Origin: Pirellulales bacterium
GTDB taxonomy: Bacteria > Planctomycetota > Planctomycetia > Pirellulales > Thermoguttaceae
NCBI GenBank assembly: GCA_020846145.1
Contig: JADLEL010000105.1
Coordinates: forward strand, 1 to 63,835
Length of the DNA stretch: 63,835 bases
Reading direction: 5' to 3'
The position numbers and the translations under genes were made by a program. The first letter of the stretch is position 1, and every line of letters starts with the position of its first letter. The notes beneath the pieces are model-generated. The model ran no database searches. It saw nothing but the letters and a program-made list of their open reading frames with translations, and was not told where the DNA came from. Shown here one piece after another: positions 7,655 through 16,689 of the stretch.

Positions 7655-9168
7655 GCCGCGAATATCCTCTTGCAAAAATATGTCAGCGTACCGCAAATGC
7701 CGATACCAAGCATGGCGAGAGTGGTGGATTCGGGCACGCTCTGTGCGGCCGGGGCGGAGACGACGAGTTTATCGACGCGAATGCTTGCGGCGTTGAGCTT
7801 GCCGGTAACGGTCAACGTGTAATTGCCGCTGATTCCGCCCCATAAGTTGAGCGTGCCGGCGCCGCTTATTTTGGCGTTGTTACTGATAATTACGGGGGCG
7901 CTGATGAAATGCTCGCCCGTTACGTCGATGGTCGAGAGGCTGCCGCGGTTGTTCAAGGTGAGGGAATGCCCGTAGGTGCTTTGGACGAGCGTGCTGGTGG
8001 CATCGACGAAGATAATATTCGCCACCGTGCGGCCGACGGAGACCATATCGACGATCGGGCTGGTGGCGGGCTGCGCGCCGAAGCAGACATTTACGCCCGG
8101 TCCGTCGGGTACGGCGGCGATGGGGGTCCAATTGGCGGCCACGCCCCAGGCGGTCATGGTGTCGTCGCTGCCGCCTTTCCAGGTATAAACGGCGGTTTCG
8201 AGAATGCCGGCGACGCGAAATCCGGTGCCGGGCGCGTCGCCCGTGGGAACGGTATAGTTGCGAAAGGCCGATGCCAAGACGTTCGCGGCGTTGCCGTATC
8301 CGCCGCCGCGCAGCCCGCGGGTGGAGCCGGCGAATTTCGTCTCGATCCACTGGTTCACGTTTCCGTTTTGGTCGAACGTACCGTAGGGGCCGGGCGAGCC
8401 GGCGAACGCGCCGACTTCGTTGCGGTAATACGGGCCGTAGTTGCCGCTCATGTAGTTGGCGTTGTTCGTGCCCGTCGGCGAGAGCACATTGCTCGGCGGC
8501 GAATCGTTCTTGGTGGCGTAGGTCCAATAGCCCGTTCCACCCGGCTTGTTCGGATCGTAATAGGCCGCTTTGTACCATTCGTTTTCGTTGGGCAGGAAGA
8601 ACGCGGCGGCGGTCTTGCGGGCGACGGCCGACAGGGCCGCATCGCTGTTCGCGCCGTTCAGGTAATACGCGCCGTCCTCGGTGGTCGCCGCCGTCTGCGC
8701 GCCGGAGGGCTGGCCGTTTTGCAGCCAGTTGCAGAAGCGGGCGGCATCGCCCCAGGAGACGTAATTCACGGGCCGATTCGCCCACTCGGCCGCCACGCTG
8801 TAGCTATAGCTGCCCGCCGCGCCGCCGCGGACGATGTTGCAGCCGTAGGCGTTCGCGGCGACATTCATGTTCGCGTTGTAAAGCCCGTAAGGATCGGCCG
8901 TGTTCGCCACGGCGTTGAGGAAGACGCTGTATTGCGCCGCGGTAACGTCGTACATGCCGATATTGTAGGCATAGCCGACGGAGCCGTATCCGGTGGTGGC
9001 GTCGTTCATCACGGCGGTATCGGCCGCATTGCCCGGATTCCCCACCGCGACGAATTGCAGGCTGGTGAAACCGGCGGGCATGTTGAAGACATCGGCGCGG
9101 GCCGCGGCCGCAACGAAGAGCGTTAATGCCATAAAGGCGATGCACTTCGAGTGAAAATCGAGAGACAC
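7651..9168 (-). CDS. SUMF1/formylglycine-generating-like PEP-CTERM protein
   Basis: A GTG start is chosen at 9168 because AAGGAG lies 7 bases before it. The 505 residues comprise a signal peptide (cleaved after ARA), an SUMF1/FGE-type sulfatase-modifying fold (about 30-330), a short beta-rich autotransporter-like segment (AVYTWKGGSDDTMTAWGVAANW), and a C-terminal exosortase signal, here VPES instead of VPEP, then a hydrophobic helix and a basic end. SUMF1 motifs seen include NYVSWGDAARFCNWL, LPNENEWYKAAYYDP and GNVNQWIE. In exported planctomycete proteins this fold may be structural or binding rather than an enzyme. The stop overlaps the next gene's start. Confidence 0.85.
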   Translation of the reverse strand: MSLDFHSKCIAFMALTLFVAAAARADVFNMPAGFTSLQFVAVGNPGNAADTAVMNDATTGYGSVGYAYNIGMYDVTAAQYSVFLNAVANTADPYGLYNANMNVAANAYGCNIVRGGAAGSYSYSVAAEWANRPVNYVSWGDAARFCNWLQNGQPSGAQTAATTEDGAYYLNGANSDAALSAVARKTAAAFFLPNENEWYKAAYYDPNKPGGTGYWTYATKNDSPPSNVLSPTGTNNANYMSGNYGPYYRNEVGAFAGSPGPYGTFDQNGNVNQWIETKFAGSTRGLRGGGYGNAANVLASAFRNYTVPTGDAPGTGFRVAGILETAVYTWKGGSDDTMTAWGVAANWTPIAAVPDGPGVNVCFGAQPATSPIVDMVSVGRTVANIIFVDATSTLVQSTYGHSLTLNNRGSLSTIDVTGEHFISAPVIISNNAKISGAGTLNLWGGISGNYTLTVTGKLNAASIRVDKLVVSAPAAQSVPESTTLAMLGIGICGTLTYFCKRIFAA

Positions 9169-9413
9169 GATTCGGCTCCTTCCAAATACTGCGAGGCGCG
9201 CAATCGCTCGGGAATCTCAACACGGAGGCAGGGAGGAAACGGAGGAACAATGATGAGGGATGAATACTGAGGGACGAATGGATCAAACATCAATGCGAAT
9301 ACCCGAACAGACTCGGTTGTTTAATTCATCAATCATCCTTCAGCATTCAGCATTTTTCCGTGTCCTCCGTGCCTCCGTGTTGAATTATTGTGAGTAATTT
9401 CACTCGCTCCATT

Positions 9414-10340
9414 TCACGCCGTGATACCTTTCGTCAAGGCCATGAAGGCCGTTTCGAGGTTGATTTCGTCTTCCTTGAAAAGGTTGAGCTTATAGCCGTT
9501 TTGCACCAGCGCGGTGGGCAACTCGCTGTAGTCCTCGACGTTTTCCTTGAGGGTAACGTCGATGCGGCCGTCGCGGATTTCGACGCTTTCGACCAGCGTG
9601 CTTTGGCCGAGCAGCTTCGCGGCCGCTTCGAGGTTTTCGGCGACGCGGACGTTCAAGAGCGTGCGCTGGCGGACTTTTTTCATCACGTCGGAAACGTTGG
9701 CGTTCACCAGCAGTTCGCCGCGCTCGATGATGCCGACCTTGTTGCAGATATCGGCCAGTTCGGGCAGGATATGGCTCGAGACCATGATCGTCTTGCCCAT
9801 CTTGCGAAGCTCCTTGAGCAGCCCGCGGATTTCGATCCGTGCGCGGGGATCGAGGCCGCTGGCCGGCTCGTCCAAGAGCAGCACCTTGGGATCGTGCAGC
9901 AAGACCCGGGCGAGGCCCAACCGCTGCGTCATGCCGCGGGAGAGGCTGGTGACGAAGGCCTCGCGCTTGTAGCCCAGATCGACCAGTTCCAGCACTTCGT
10001 CGCAGATTTTCCGCCGGGCGGCCCCCTTGATGCGGTACGCCGCCGCAAAAAATTCGAGGTACTCGATGACCTTCATGTCGTCATACACGCCGAAGAAGTC
10101 GGGCATGTAGCCGATCAGCCGCCGGATTTCCTTGGGATGCGTGTAGATCGAGTACCCGCAAACCGACGCCTCGCCCCAGGTGGGCTGCAAGAGCGTGGCG
10201 AGTATCCGCATGGTCGTGGTCTTGCCCGATCCGTTCGGCCCGATGTAGCCGAACAAATCGCCTTCGACCAATTCGAGGTTCAGGTTGTTGATCGCCCGAA
10301 GCTCGCCATAGACTTTGGTTAGTTCTTGGGTTTTGATCAT
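9414..10340 (-). CDS. ABC transporter ATP-binding protein
   Basis: The 308-residue ATPase has Walker A GPNGSGKTT (34-42), signature LSRGMTQRL (about 133-141), Walker B VLLLDEPASGLDP (about 153-165) and a switch His in VSSHILPE. The C-terminal extension of about 90 residues is typical of ABC-2-type exporters (CcmA/NatA-like). No separate permease is seen; the gene upstream on the same strand encodes a large membrane protein that may be its partner. The two are separated by a low-complexity tract of 73 bases. The exported substrate is unknown. Confidence 0.92.
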   Translation of the reverse strand: MIKTQELTKVYGELRAINNLNLELVEGDLFGYIGPNGSGKTTTMRILATLLQPTWGEASVCGYSIYTHPKEIRRLIGYMPDFFGVYDDMKVIEYLEFFAAAYRIKGAARRKICDEVLELVDLGYKREAFVTSLSRGMTQRLGLARVLLHDPKVLLLDEPASGLDPRARIEIRGLLKELRKMGKTIMVSSHILPELADICNKVGIIERGELLVNANVSDVMKKVRQRTLLNVRVAENLEAAAKLLGQSTLVESVEIRDGRIDVTLKENVEDYSELPTALVQNGYKLNLFKEDEINLETAFMALTKGITA

Positions 10341-10345
10341 GGGGA

Positions 10346-10416
10346 AGTTGTCAGTTTACAGTTGTCAGTTCGCAGTACTGAGTACTCTCCACTCTCCACT
10401 CTCCACTCTCCACTCA
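10346..10416. repeat. Low-complexity CACTCTC tract
   Basis: GTTGTCAGTT and GAGTACT words pass into tandem CACTCTC units, ending at the stop of the membrane protein gene and lying just before the ABC gene start. The same heptamer occurs at 12784-12815 and 51928-51967. Confidence 0.75.
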
Positions 10417-12828
10417 CTTCATCTTCACGGGAAACACAAACCGATAAATCACGGCGTGGCGGTCTTCGTTGCGGGCGAGGGGGGTGTCGCCGCGGAGGAG
10501 GATCGCGCCTTGCTTTGAGGCATTGGCGTCTTGGACGGCGTCGGCCCAGAGGATCGCGCGGTTGGTTTTCAGGAGGTAGCTGAGATCGACGAACGATTGG
10601 TAGTCGTTCGCCAGCCGCGTATAGGCGCGTCCGCCGGCGGCCTCGTAAAACATCATGATGCGGAGGATATAGGACGGATCGCGATTGTACATTTCGAAGG
10701 GAGTGGTGGCCTGCCGAGGCGCGTCTTTATCTCCCTCGACCAAATGGAAACCCGTAAGGAAGTTCTGCAAATCGTTTCGCTTCAAGTGCGTGCCGAGCCG
10801 GACCGTTGCGCCGGGTTCGATCGTTCCCAACTCATAGACCCAGCGATCGTGAGCAACGTAGCAATTCACGAGCGGAAAATCGTAGGGATTGGCGATCGAG
10901 CCGACTAAATCCTGCTGTTCTTCGGCGAGTTCGGCGCGGGGAACGACTTTCGTTTCGGTCCGCCAGCGGCCGGTGAAACTTTTCGTGGCCCAGACTTGGA
11001 TCGGCACGCCTTCGAGAGAGCCGGCAGCGGGCGGTTTGAGATCGGCGTCGGGCCATAAGCGATAGGGCCGCGACAAGAGCGCGGCGTCGCCGCCGCGGGG
11101 ATTCATGCCGCCCAATCCGCTGCCCGGCAGGCCCAGCCAGGCGAAATAGCCGGCCGATTTTTCGCGCGGCGTCTCGTCGTCGCCGGGTTTTCCCGGCAGC
11201 GCGGGCTGCAGGGAAAGATCGAAAGATTCCATCCGCGGGCTGAAGATGTTCAGCCAGGTCGTGCCGCGGACGGTGTTCGTCGATACATCGACATCGACTA
11301 GATCGACCTGATTCACGCGAAGTTGATCCCCCTTGAGATAATAGGCGAGCCAATAGGCCGTCAAACCGACGGCGGCAACGAGGATCGGGAAGGTGAACCA
11401 GGTCCATTCCATGCGGCGGAGTATTTTTTTGAGCAGGAAATAATCGCCCGGTCCGATCAATAGAATATAGGCGACGATCATCATCGCCACCAGCGCAAAG
11501 GGGATGACCTTCACGCCGGTGAAATTATCGAGCGCGCTGCGAAGCTGGCCGGCGAGGTCGGAGTAGCCGTAGCCGCCGCGGTATTGATCTTCCGGGTTTT
11601 CGTTTTCGCGGGCGAGGGAGAAATCGAGCAGTTTGGCCACGAGCAGGCCGCGATCGCCCCATTTTTTGAAGGGGGATTGGTCGAGGTCGGCGGCAACGAA
11701 GACGATTTGCCCCAGCCCGCGCGGTGTGCGGACGACGAGCGGGAGGTCGTCTTGGCGGGCCTCGATGCCTTCGGCGACGGCCAATTTCGCGCAAGGGATG
11801 GATAAGGTACTGCCGTCTTTGGGTTGCGGCACGGGCGCGGTGCTGCCGCAGAATTGCTCCCAAGCGGCGGTTTGCCTTAGCGGCACGACCTTCTCCAAGC
11901 GGCCCGGCGCGAATCCGGCCAGCGGAGAATTGGGAGCCAGCGCTTCATCGGCCTGCGCGCCGACGCAGAGAATCAGCCGCCCGCCCAGGCGGATCCACTC
12001 GTCGAGGGCCTTCATGCGGGCGTCGCCGGGCGCTAGCCTGCGGAACATTTCCGGGTCGCTCGCGGCGATCAGCAAGGCATCGACGCCTTCATAGCCGTAC
12101 CAGTGCGTGGGCAGCCGCTCGACGTCGGTTACAAGGCCGATTTCGGTGTGATGCGCGCCGAGGCGGTTGGGATCGCTCAAGGACGAATCGCGGAGCTTCG
12201 CCGCCTCCTCGAGGCCGGCGGTCGAGTTCCCCACCGCGACCAAAAGCGGCTGCTCGTCGATCGCTTCGAGGAAATTTTCCCCGTCCGCGCGGAGCGACGG
12301 CTCAAACGTCCTCCGCGCGGCGGCCTTGCCATCGACGATGAATTCGGCCGCGAGTTCGCTCCTCGTGCGGCCGAAGCGGACGCACGACCGCACGACGGTT
12401 TCCCGGCCCGCCAATGCTTGGATGGGCTTGGTGACGACCTGGGAGGGAATGCCGTCGCCGTCGGGAACGGTGAGCGTTACGAAGCCGGTCAGCGACGCGC
12501 TGCCGCCGCGGAGCGTCAATTCCACGGGCGTCCACACTCCGACCTTGTAGCGGTCCCCCAAGCCCACGCGAATTCCAGTGAATTCGGGCCGCTCGATCGA
12601 TTGCGCCGCGGCGGGAACCGCGAGGAACAGCAGAAATAGTAGGCAGTAGGCGGTAGGCAGTAGGCAGGGGAGAGGGGAGAGGGGAGAAGGGAGAGGGAAC
12701 ATGGGAGGAACCGCTTGCGGTTTAGCAACGAAAGTGGTGTCGTATTCCCTCGGCGTTGGCATCGGCGCGCGCATATTTTTCCCCACTCTCCACTCTCCAC
12801 TCTCCACTCTCCACTTTCTTTTCTTCAT
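10414..12828 (-). CDS. Large membrane protein, partner of the ABC ATPase
   Basis: Not assigned to a named family. From the ATG at 12828 (which overlaps the MazG stop as ATGA) the product is 804 aa; an ATG at 12702 would give 762 aa and begin directly with the signal sequence (hydrophobic LPTAYCLLFLLFLAVPAAAQ). Neither has a good Shine-Dalgarno. The exported part contains a class-I amidotransferase-like fold (LIAASDPEMFRRL, then LDEWIRLGGRLILCVG) as in GldG-like ABC accessory proteins. Two membrane helices follow (KVIPFALVAMMIVAYILLIG and FPILVAAVGLTAYWLAYYL). A periplasmic C-terminal domain of about 300 residues ends the protein. It probably works with the ATPase downstream. Confidence 0.75.
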   Translation of the reverse strand: MKKRKWRVESGEWRVGKNMRAPMPTPREYDTTFVAKPQAVPPMFPLPSPLSPLPCLLPTAYCLLFLLFLAVPAAAQSIERPEFTGIRVGLGDRYKVGVWTPVELTLRGGSASLTGFVTLTVPDGDGIPSQVVTKPIQALAGRETVVRSCVRFGRTRSELAAEFIVDGKAAARRTFEPSLRADGENFLEAIDEQPLLVAVGNSTAGLEEAAKLRDSSLSDPNRLGAHHTEIGLVTDVERLPTHWYGYEGVDALLIAASDPEMFRRLAPGDARMKALDEWIRLGGRLILCVGAQADEALAPNSPLAGFAPGRLEKVVPLRQTAAWEQFCGSTAPVPQPKDGSTLSIPCAKLAVAEGIEARQDDLPLVVRTPRGLGQIVFVAADLDQSPFKKWGDRGLLVAKLLDFSLARENENPEDQYRGGYGYSDLAGQLRSALDNFTGVKVIPFALVAMMIVAYILLIGPGDYFLLKKILRRMEWTWFTFPILVAAVGLTAYWLAYYLKGDQLRVNQVDLVDVDVSTNTVRGTTWLNIFSPRMESFDLSLQPALPGKPGDDETPREKSAGYFAWLGLPGSGLGGMNPRGGDAALLSRPYRLWPDADLKPPAAGSLEGVPIQVWATKSFTGRWRTETKVVPRAELAEEQQDLVGSIANPYDFPLVNCYVAHDRWVYELGTIEPGATVRLGTHLKRNDLQNFLTGFHLVEGDKDAPRQATTPFEMYNRDPSYILRIMMFYEAAGGRAYTRLANDYQSFVDLSYLLKTNRAILWADAVQDANASKQGAILLRGDTPLARNEDRHAVIYRFVFPVKMK
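12636..12698. repeat. Low-complexity tract encoding part of a signal peptide
   Basis: Tandem GTAGGCA units pass into GGGGAGA units. Elsewhere (46511-46537) the same GTAGGCA word is intergenic. Here it lies inside the open frame of the membrane protein and encodes PLPSPLSPLPCLLPTAYC, the front of the hydrophobic signal. Confidence 0.7.
12781..12817. repeat. Low-complexity CACTCTC tract
   Basis: Five tandem CACTCTC units. If the ATG at 12828 is used they encode WRVESGEWRVG; if translation begins at 12702 they are untranslated leader. Confidence 0.75.
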
Positions 12829-13160
12829 GGCTTCCCCGCATCGGGACAGGTGCAGACGAATCGGCCGCAGCCGGGGCAGCCGGAGCCGTATTTCCGCATC
12901 ACGGCCTCGGTCAGATCGACGCCGGCGACGTTGGCGATGGTCGTCAGCCAGGCCAACACGTCGGCGAATTCCAATACCCGCTCTTCGTGCGTGCCGTTCC
13001 GCAAGGCCGAGGCCAACTCGCCGACCTCTTCCATCAGCCACATGAACGTGCCTTCGACGCCGCGGGCGATGTCCTTTTCATAATACATTCGCCGAATCAG
13101 TTGCTGGAAATCGGCCAGCGTGCATTCGGGCGGCGAAGGATCGGGAGCGTTTTCGGACAT
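12825..13160 (-). CDS. MazG-like nucleotide pyrophosphohydrolase
   Basis: The 111-residue all-alpha NTP pyrophosphohydrolase has metal-binding EEVGE (44-48) and EFAD (64-67), the EExxE...ExxD pattern of MazG/dUTPase-like enzymes that hydrolyse (d)NTPs to NMP and pyrophosphate. A C-terminal Cys cluster (CPGC at 95-98, CTC at 103-105) could bind zinc and is an add-on to the bare domain. It is the first gene of a set with the membrane protein and ABC ATPase: its TGA overlaps the next ATG. The substrate cannot be read from sequence. Confidence 0.88.
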   Translation of the reverse strand: MSENAPDPSPPECTLADFQQLIRRMYYEKDIARGVEGTFMWLMEEVGELASALRNGTHEERVLEFADVLAWLTTIANVAGVDLTEAVMRKYGSGCPGCGRFVCTCPDAGKP

Positions 13161-13170
13161 GGAGGATCGA

Positions 13171-13241
13171 TCGTATGTCGTTAATCGTTGTCGTTAATCG
13201 TATGTCGTTAATCGTTGTCGTTAATCGTTGTCGTTAATCGT
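13171..13241. repeat. Tandem repeat TGTCGTTAATCGT
   Basis: Five imperfect units of 12-14 bases (GTCGTTAATCGTT and TATGTCGTTAATCG) lie directly upstream of mazG. There are no unique spacers, so it is not a CRISPR array. Confidence 0.85.
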
Positions 13242-13245
13242 TTAG

Positions 13246-13265
13246 CCCCCGCGTCCACGCGGGGG
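13246..13265. repeat. Perfect palindrome after the TPR-peptidase gene
   Basis: CCCCCGCGT and ACGCGGGGG with a 2-base loop, 12 bases past the stop codon of the TPR gene. It may end transcription on the minus strand, though no T run follows. It is related to 5111-5136. Confidence 0.55.
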
Positions 13266-13277
13266 CATAGTGCCGCG

Positions 13278-16151
13278 CTATTTTTCTTTCCGGTCGATCT
13301 TTTTCAACAATTCCTCCCCGCCGGGATAATCGGGATCGCTCTCCAGGAGTTTTTTCAGCATCTCCCCGGCTTTGACGGTTTGCCCATCTTCGAGGTAGGC
13401 GTTGGCCAGGTCGAATCGAGGTTTCGTTTTTTCCGGCTCCAGCTCGACGGCGATCTCCCACGCTTCGATGGCCCGCTCCCTATTATGCCGTCCGCTGCAA
13501 GATTCCGCTAGGGCAACGTGCAAATCGGCGTCCCGAACGTCGATTTCCAAGCCTTCCCGGGCCGCCCGTTCGGCCGTTTCGTAGTCTTTTCGGGCGAGGG
13601 CCAATTGGGCGAGATTTTTTCGCGTCGCCAAGTCATCGACGTCGGCCGCGGCAAGGCGCGAAAGCGTTTCGATGAGCTTTTCCTTATCGCCCGACAAGAC
13701 GTACACTCGCGTCAGCGAGCGCGTCCACTGCGGATTCGCGGGATCGAGTTTCTCGCCCAGGGCGTATAGTCGGGCCGCCTCGTCGTATTGTTTCGCTTTC
13801 AGCTTTAGGCCGGCCAACAGGTTGAGCGCGTTCGGTTCCGGCGATTTTAGATCGAGCGCCTTTTCGAGCAAGGCGGCGGCTTCCTCGACGCTCTCCCGCT
13901 TCTCGGTCTTCACCAGCAAACGCGCTTTGACGTACGCGGCCAGTTGATCCTCCGGTTTCAACTTCAATGCCTTTTCCGCCAGTTCGGCGGCTTCCCGCTC
14001 CGCGCCGCGCTGGATGTAGCCGTTGGCCAAGGCGGCCAGCGCGGCGGCGTCTTGCGGATTTTCCGCGGCGACTTTTTTCAGCGCCACGATGTCTTGCACT
14101 TCGGGCCAAGGCAAGCCTTTGAGCCGACGCACCTCGTCGCGGAGGAATTCGAGGTATCCCTTCTCGAACTCCGGCTGCGACGTGTTGAAAGCGCTTTTCA
14201 AGGCGCCCGCGGTGTTCGCGCCGCGCGCGTAGGCGTCGAGCATTTTTTTCAGCGAAGCCTCGCCGCCCACCTTGAGCAGGTAATCGACGTACAACTCGGC
14301 CTGGCAGTAGGCCATCGCCCAATCGCCCCCCGATTGCGGCCGCGTGAAGCCGGATTCGATGTCGTCCAAATTGAACTGTTTTCCCTTCGGCACGCGCTCG
14401 AGGAGCAGTTTATTCCACTGGGCGGGCCGGGAGTGGCCTTCGCACCAGACGGCCAGTCCTTCGGTGAACCAGTGCGGGATGTTGAAATCGGTTTGCTGCA
14501 AGGTGATGACGTGGACCATCTCGTGGCGTAAGACGCGGACCCAGTTGAAGCGTTTTCCGGGTTGCGCGTCGCCCGGCGAGACCATCGCCACCAGATGGCC
14601 GGTGCTGGCCGCGACCGTGCCGATGAACGGCAGGCCCGACACGCGGGTGCTGAACCAGGCGTGGCCGCTTTGGCCTTTGGCCTGGTTGAAGATATCGATC
14701 GCCGTCTTGCGCGGCGGCGCGTAATCGAACTTTCGGCATAACTCTTGAAAAATTTCCTCCAGCCGCCGCTCCGCGTAACGGCCCAGAAGCGCGTCGTCTT
14801 TCTCGAATCGCAACCGGCAATGTTCGGTTTCCTTGCACTGCATTTGGTCGAGCACTTCCAGCAGGTTCAGCATGTTGTGGACGCGGACGTTGTACGGATC
14901 GCCGTCGAACGCCTCTTTCAAGAGCGGTCGGGCTTCCTGCTCGCGGCCCATGCTCATGTAGAGCAAGCCCAGTTGGGCGTGGGGGCCGGGCAGCTTGGGC
15001 ATGGCGCGGACCGCCTCGCGATAGTATTTCTCGGCCGACGGCTGCTTGTTGTGCTTGGCGAGCGATTCGGCCAGCGCGAAGTAGAAATCTCCCGCATGTG
15101 GATTTTGCGCGGCCGCCTTTTTGTGCAGCGTCTCGAAGCGGGAAGCGGCGGCGTTCGCCGCGCCGGGATTTTTCTCGGCATTGCCGGCCGGAAGGCCGTC
15201 CAAAATCAAGTAACATGCCGCAATCCGGCCCAGCGTCTCTTCGTTTAGAGGATTGAGCGGCAAGGCCTGCTTTTCGAGCAATTGCAATGTCTCCGGAACC
15301 AGGAGATTCGCCCAAGCGATGTCGGCCTTCGCCAGCCAGGCATCGAGCAGCCGCGGATTGAGTTCCAACGCCCGGGCAACTTCGCTTTCGGCCTTGTCGA
15401 TATCGTGCTGCGCCAGCCACGCGCGGGCCAAGGCGGCGTGGACTTCGGCCGCGTGCGGATTAATGTTCAAAGCCGCGCGAAACTCCTCCGCGGCGGCGGC
15501 ATAGTTGTATTTCTCCAGGAACAAGAGGCCGGTCTCGTATTTCGCCGGCCAAAAATCGGCCGCGAGCTTCAAGGCGTCGGGATAGAGTTCGTTGACCAGA
15601 AAATCGAACTGGTCGGACTGGCGATTCCAACGCGCGAATTGCGCGGCCGCCCGGCCGATCCAGCGCAGCGCTTCCGGGTCTTCGATTTCGTTGTCGTTAT
15701 AATAACGAATCAGCCGCCGGCAGCCGTTCTCGGCTTCATCCAACCGGCCGTGAACGCGATGCAGTTCGGCTTGCATCCAGCGGGCCAGCGGCTGTTTCGA
15801 GTCGAGCTTGAGTGCGGCATCGACGCGCGCTTGAGCCGACTTATAATCGCCCCGCTCGAAAGCCAGCCGGGCAAGTTCGGCCAAGAGCAGCGCATTTTGG
15901 CCGTTTTCTTTCTCGCAGGATTCGAGCGTTTTGACGGCTTCGTCGTATTTCCCGCGTTCCTCTTGGCACCGGGCAAGCCCCAGCGCGGCGGCCGGGTTCT
16001 TCTCGGCCTGCGGCGCGAACAACTCGGCCGCTTCCTCGTACCGTCCGGCCATTAAAGCCTTCCCGGCTTCTTCCACCCCCCCCTGCCCTGCCCCGTCGGC
16101 CGATACGAGCATGGAGGAAATCAATAAGAATGAGAGAGAAATCGCCCGCAT
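13278..16151 (-). CDS. Secreted TPR protein with gluzincin-type peptidase domain
   Basis: The 957-residue protein has a signal peptide (MRAISLSFLLISSMLVSADG), which decided the ATG at 16151. TPR arrays occupy about 25-460 and 650-950. Between them is a peptidase MA-like domain with HEMVH (His543, Glu544, His547) and a third zinc ligand in WFTEG (Glu564), as in gluzincins. The protein is probably periplasmic or membrane-associated and may act on proteins bound by the TPR superhelix; no substrate can be named. All catalytic residues are present. It stands alone on the minus strand, downstream of a dispersed repeat. Confidence 0.88.
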   Translation of the reverse strand: MRAISLSFLLISSMLVSADGAGQGGVEEAGKALMAGRYEEAAELFAPQAEKNPAAALGLARCQEERGKYDEAVKTLESCEKENGQNALLLAELARLAFERGDYKSAQARVDAALKLDSKQPLARWMQAELHRVHGRLDEAENGCRRLIRYYNDNEIEDPEALRWIGRAAAQFARWNRQSDQFDFLVNELYPDALKLAADFWPAKYETGLLFLEKYNYAAAAEEFRAALNINPHAAEVHAALARAWLAQHDIDKAESEVARALELNPRLLDAWLAKADIAWANLLVPETLQLLEKQALPLNPLNEETLGRIAACYLILDGLPAGNAEKNPGAANAAASRFETLHKKAAAQNPHAGDFYFALAESLAKHNKQPSAEKYYREAVRAMPKLPGPHAQLGLLYMSMGREQEARPLLKEAFDGDPYNVRVHNMLNLLEVLDQMQCKETEHCRLRFEKDDALLGRYAERRLEEIFQELCRKFDYAPPRKTAIDIFNQAKGQSGHAWFSTRVSGLPFIGTVAASTGHLVAMVSPGDAQPGKRFNWVRVLRHEMVHVITLQQTDFNIPHWFTEGLAVWCEGHSRPAQWNKLLLERVPKGKQFNLDDIESGFTRPQSGGDWAMAYCQAELYVDYLLKVGGEASLKKMLDAYARGANTAGALKSAFNTSQPEFEKGYLEFLRDEVRRLKGLPWPEVQDIVALKKVAAENPQDAAALAALANGYIQRGAEREAAELAEKALKLKPEDQLAAYVKARLLVKTEKRESVEEAAALLEKALDLKSPEPNALNLLAGLKLKAKQYDEAARLYALGEKLDPANPQWTRSLTRVYVLSGDKEKLIETLSRLAAADVDDLATRKNLAQLALARKDYETAERAAREGLEIDVRDADLHVALAESCSGRHNRERAIEAWEIAVELEPEKTKPRFDLANAYLEDGQTVKAGEMLKKLLESDPDYPGGEELLKKIDRKEK

Positions 16152-16218
16152 GATGATCTGGAAGGTCTTGGGTCTTAGCAGCCGGGAAGTCCTCGTCCCC
16201 GGCAAATATAATCATTTT

Positions 16219-16412
16219 GCAACCGTTCACAGGGGACTGTCCCGATTTTCGCGGCGAGAAAGATTATGGTGCTCTAAAAGTGCTTAATCGCCGCGAAAAT
16301 GGGGCTGTCCCCCTTGCGCCGCGGGAATGGGATAGGTCCATGCTTTCGGCCTACCCTTTGTCCACAAAATACGTTTTTACGCCGAAAAATGGACCAGTCC
16401 CCGACCGGGACG
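16219..16412. repeat. Dispersed 194-bp palindromic element, copy 1
   Basis: Two nested inverted repeats lie in tandem: GGGGACTGTCCCGATTTTCG pairs with the GCGAAAATGGGGCTGTCCCC region, then GGTCCATGCTTTCGGC pairs with GCCGAAAAATGGACC. A second copy with most bases identical lies at 23701-23893. No ORF is present. Confidence 0.85.
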
Positions 16413-16689
16413 TGAACGCTTACGATTCATTATCCCACCCGAATAGGTTCGGCGCGGCAACCACCCATTATGATAGTGAATTATGGCATGGTTTACCAGT
16501 TGGGACTTCCTCGAACGATAACTGCCATGGACCAGCTAATGTCTTGAATACGGGCCAGTCTGCGGATATATTTTTCGCATAACCGTTGTTTTTATGCATA
16601 ATTCGTCGGAGGGGGCAATAGAAAATCGTTTGCCAATCCGGTAAACTTCAGGGGTGAGACCGTCTCTCATCTCCAACAGGATAAAAAGC
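16413..16689. other. Leader region upstream of citrate synthase
   Basis: I see no gene here. It holds an AT-rich stretch with CATAAT (16588-16593) and presumably the gltA promoter, but no confident -35. AACAGGAT lies just before the ATG and may be the ribosome binding site. Confidence 0.4.

Noticed and set aside
13171-13241. Short tandem repeat considered as a CRISPR array
   Set aside because: Units are 12-14 bases with no unique spacers, and there are no cas genes nearby.
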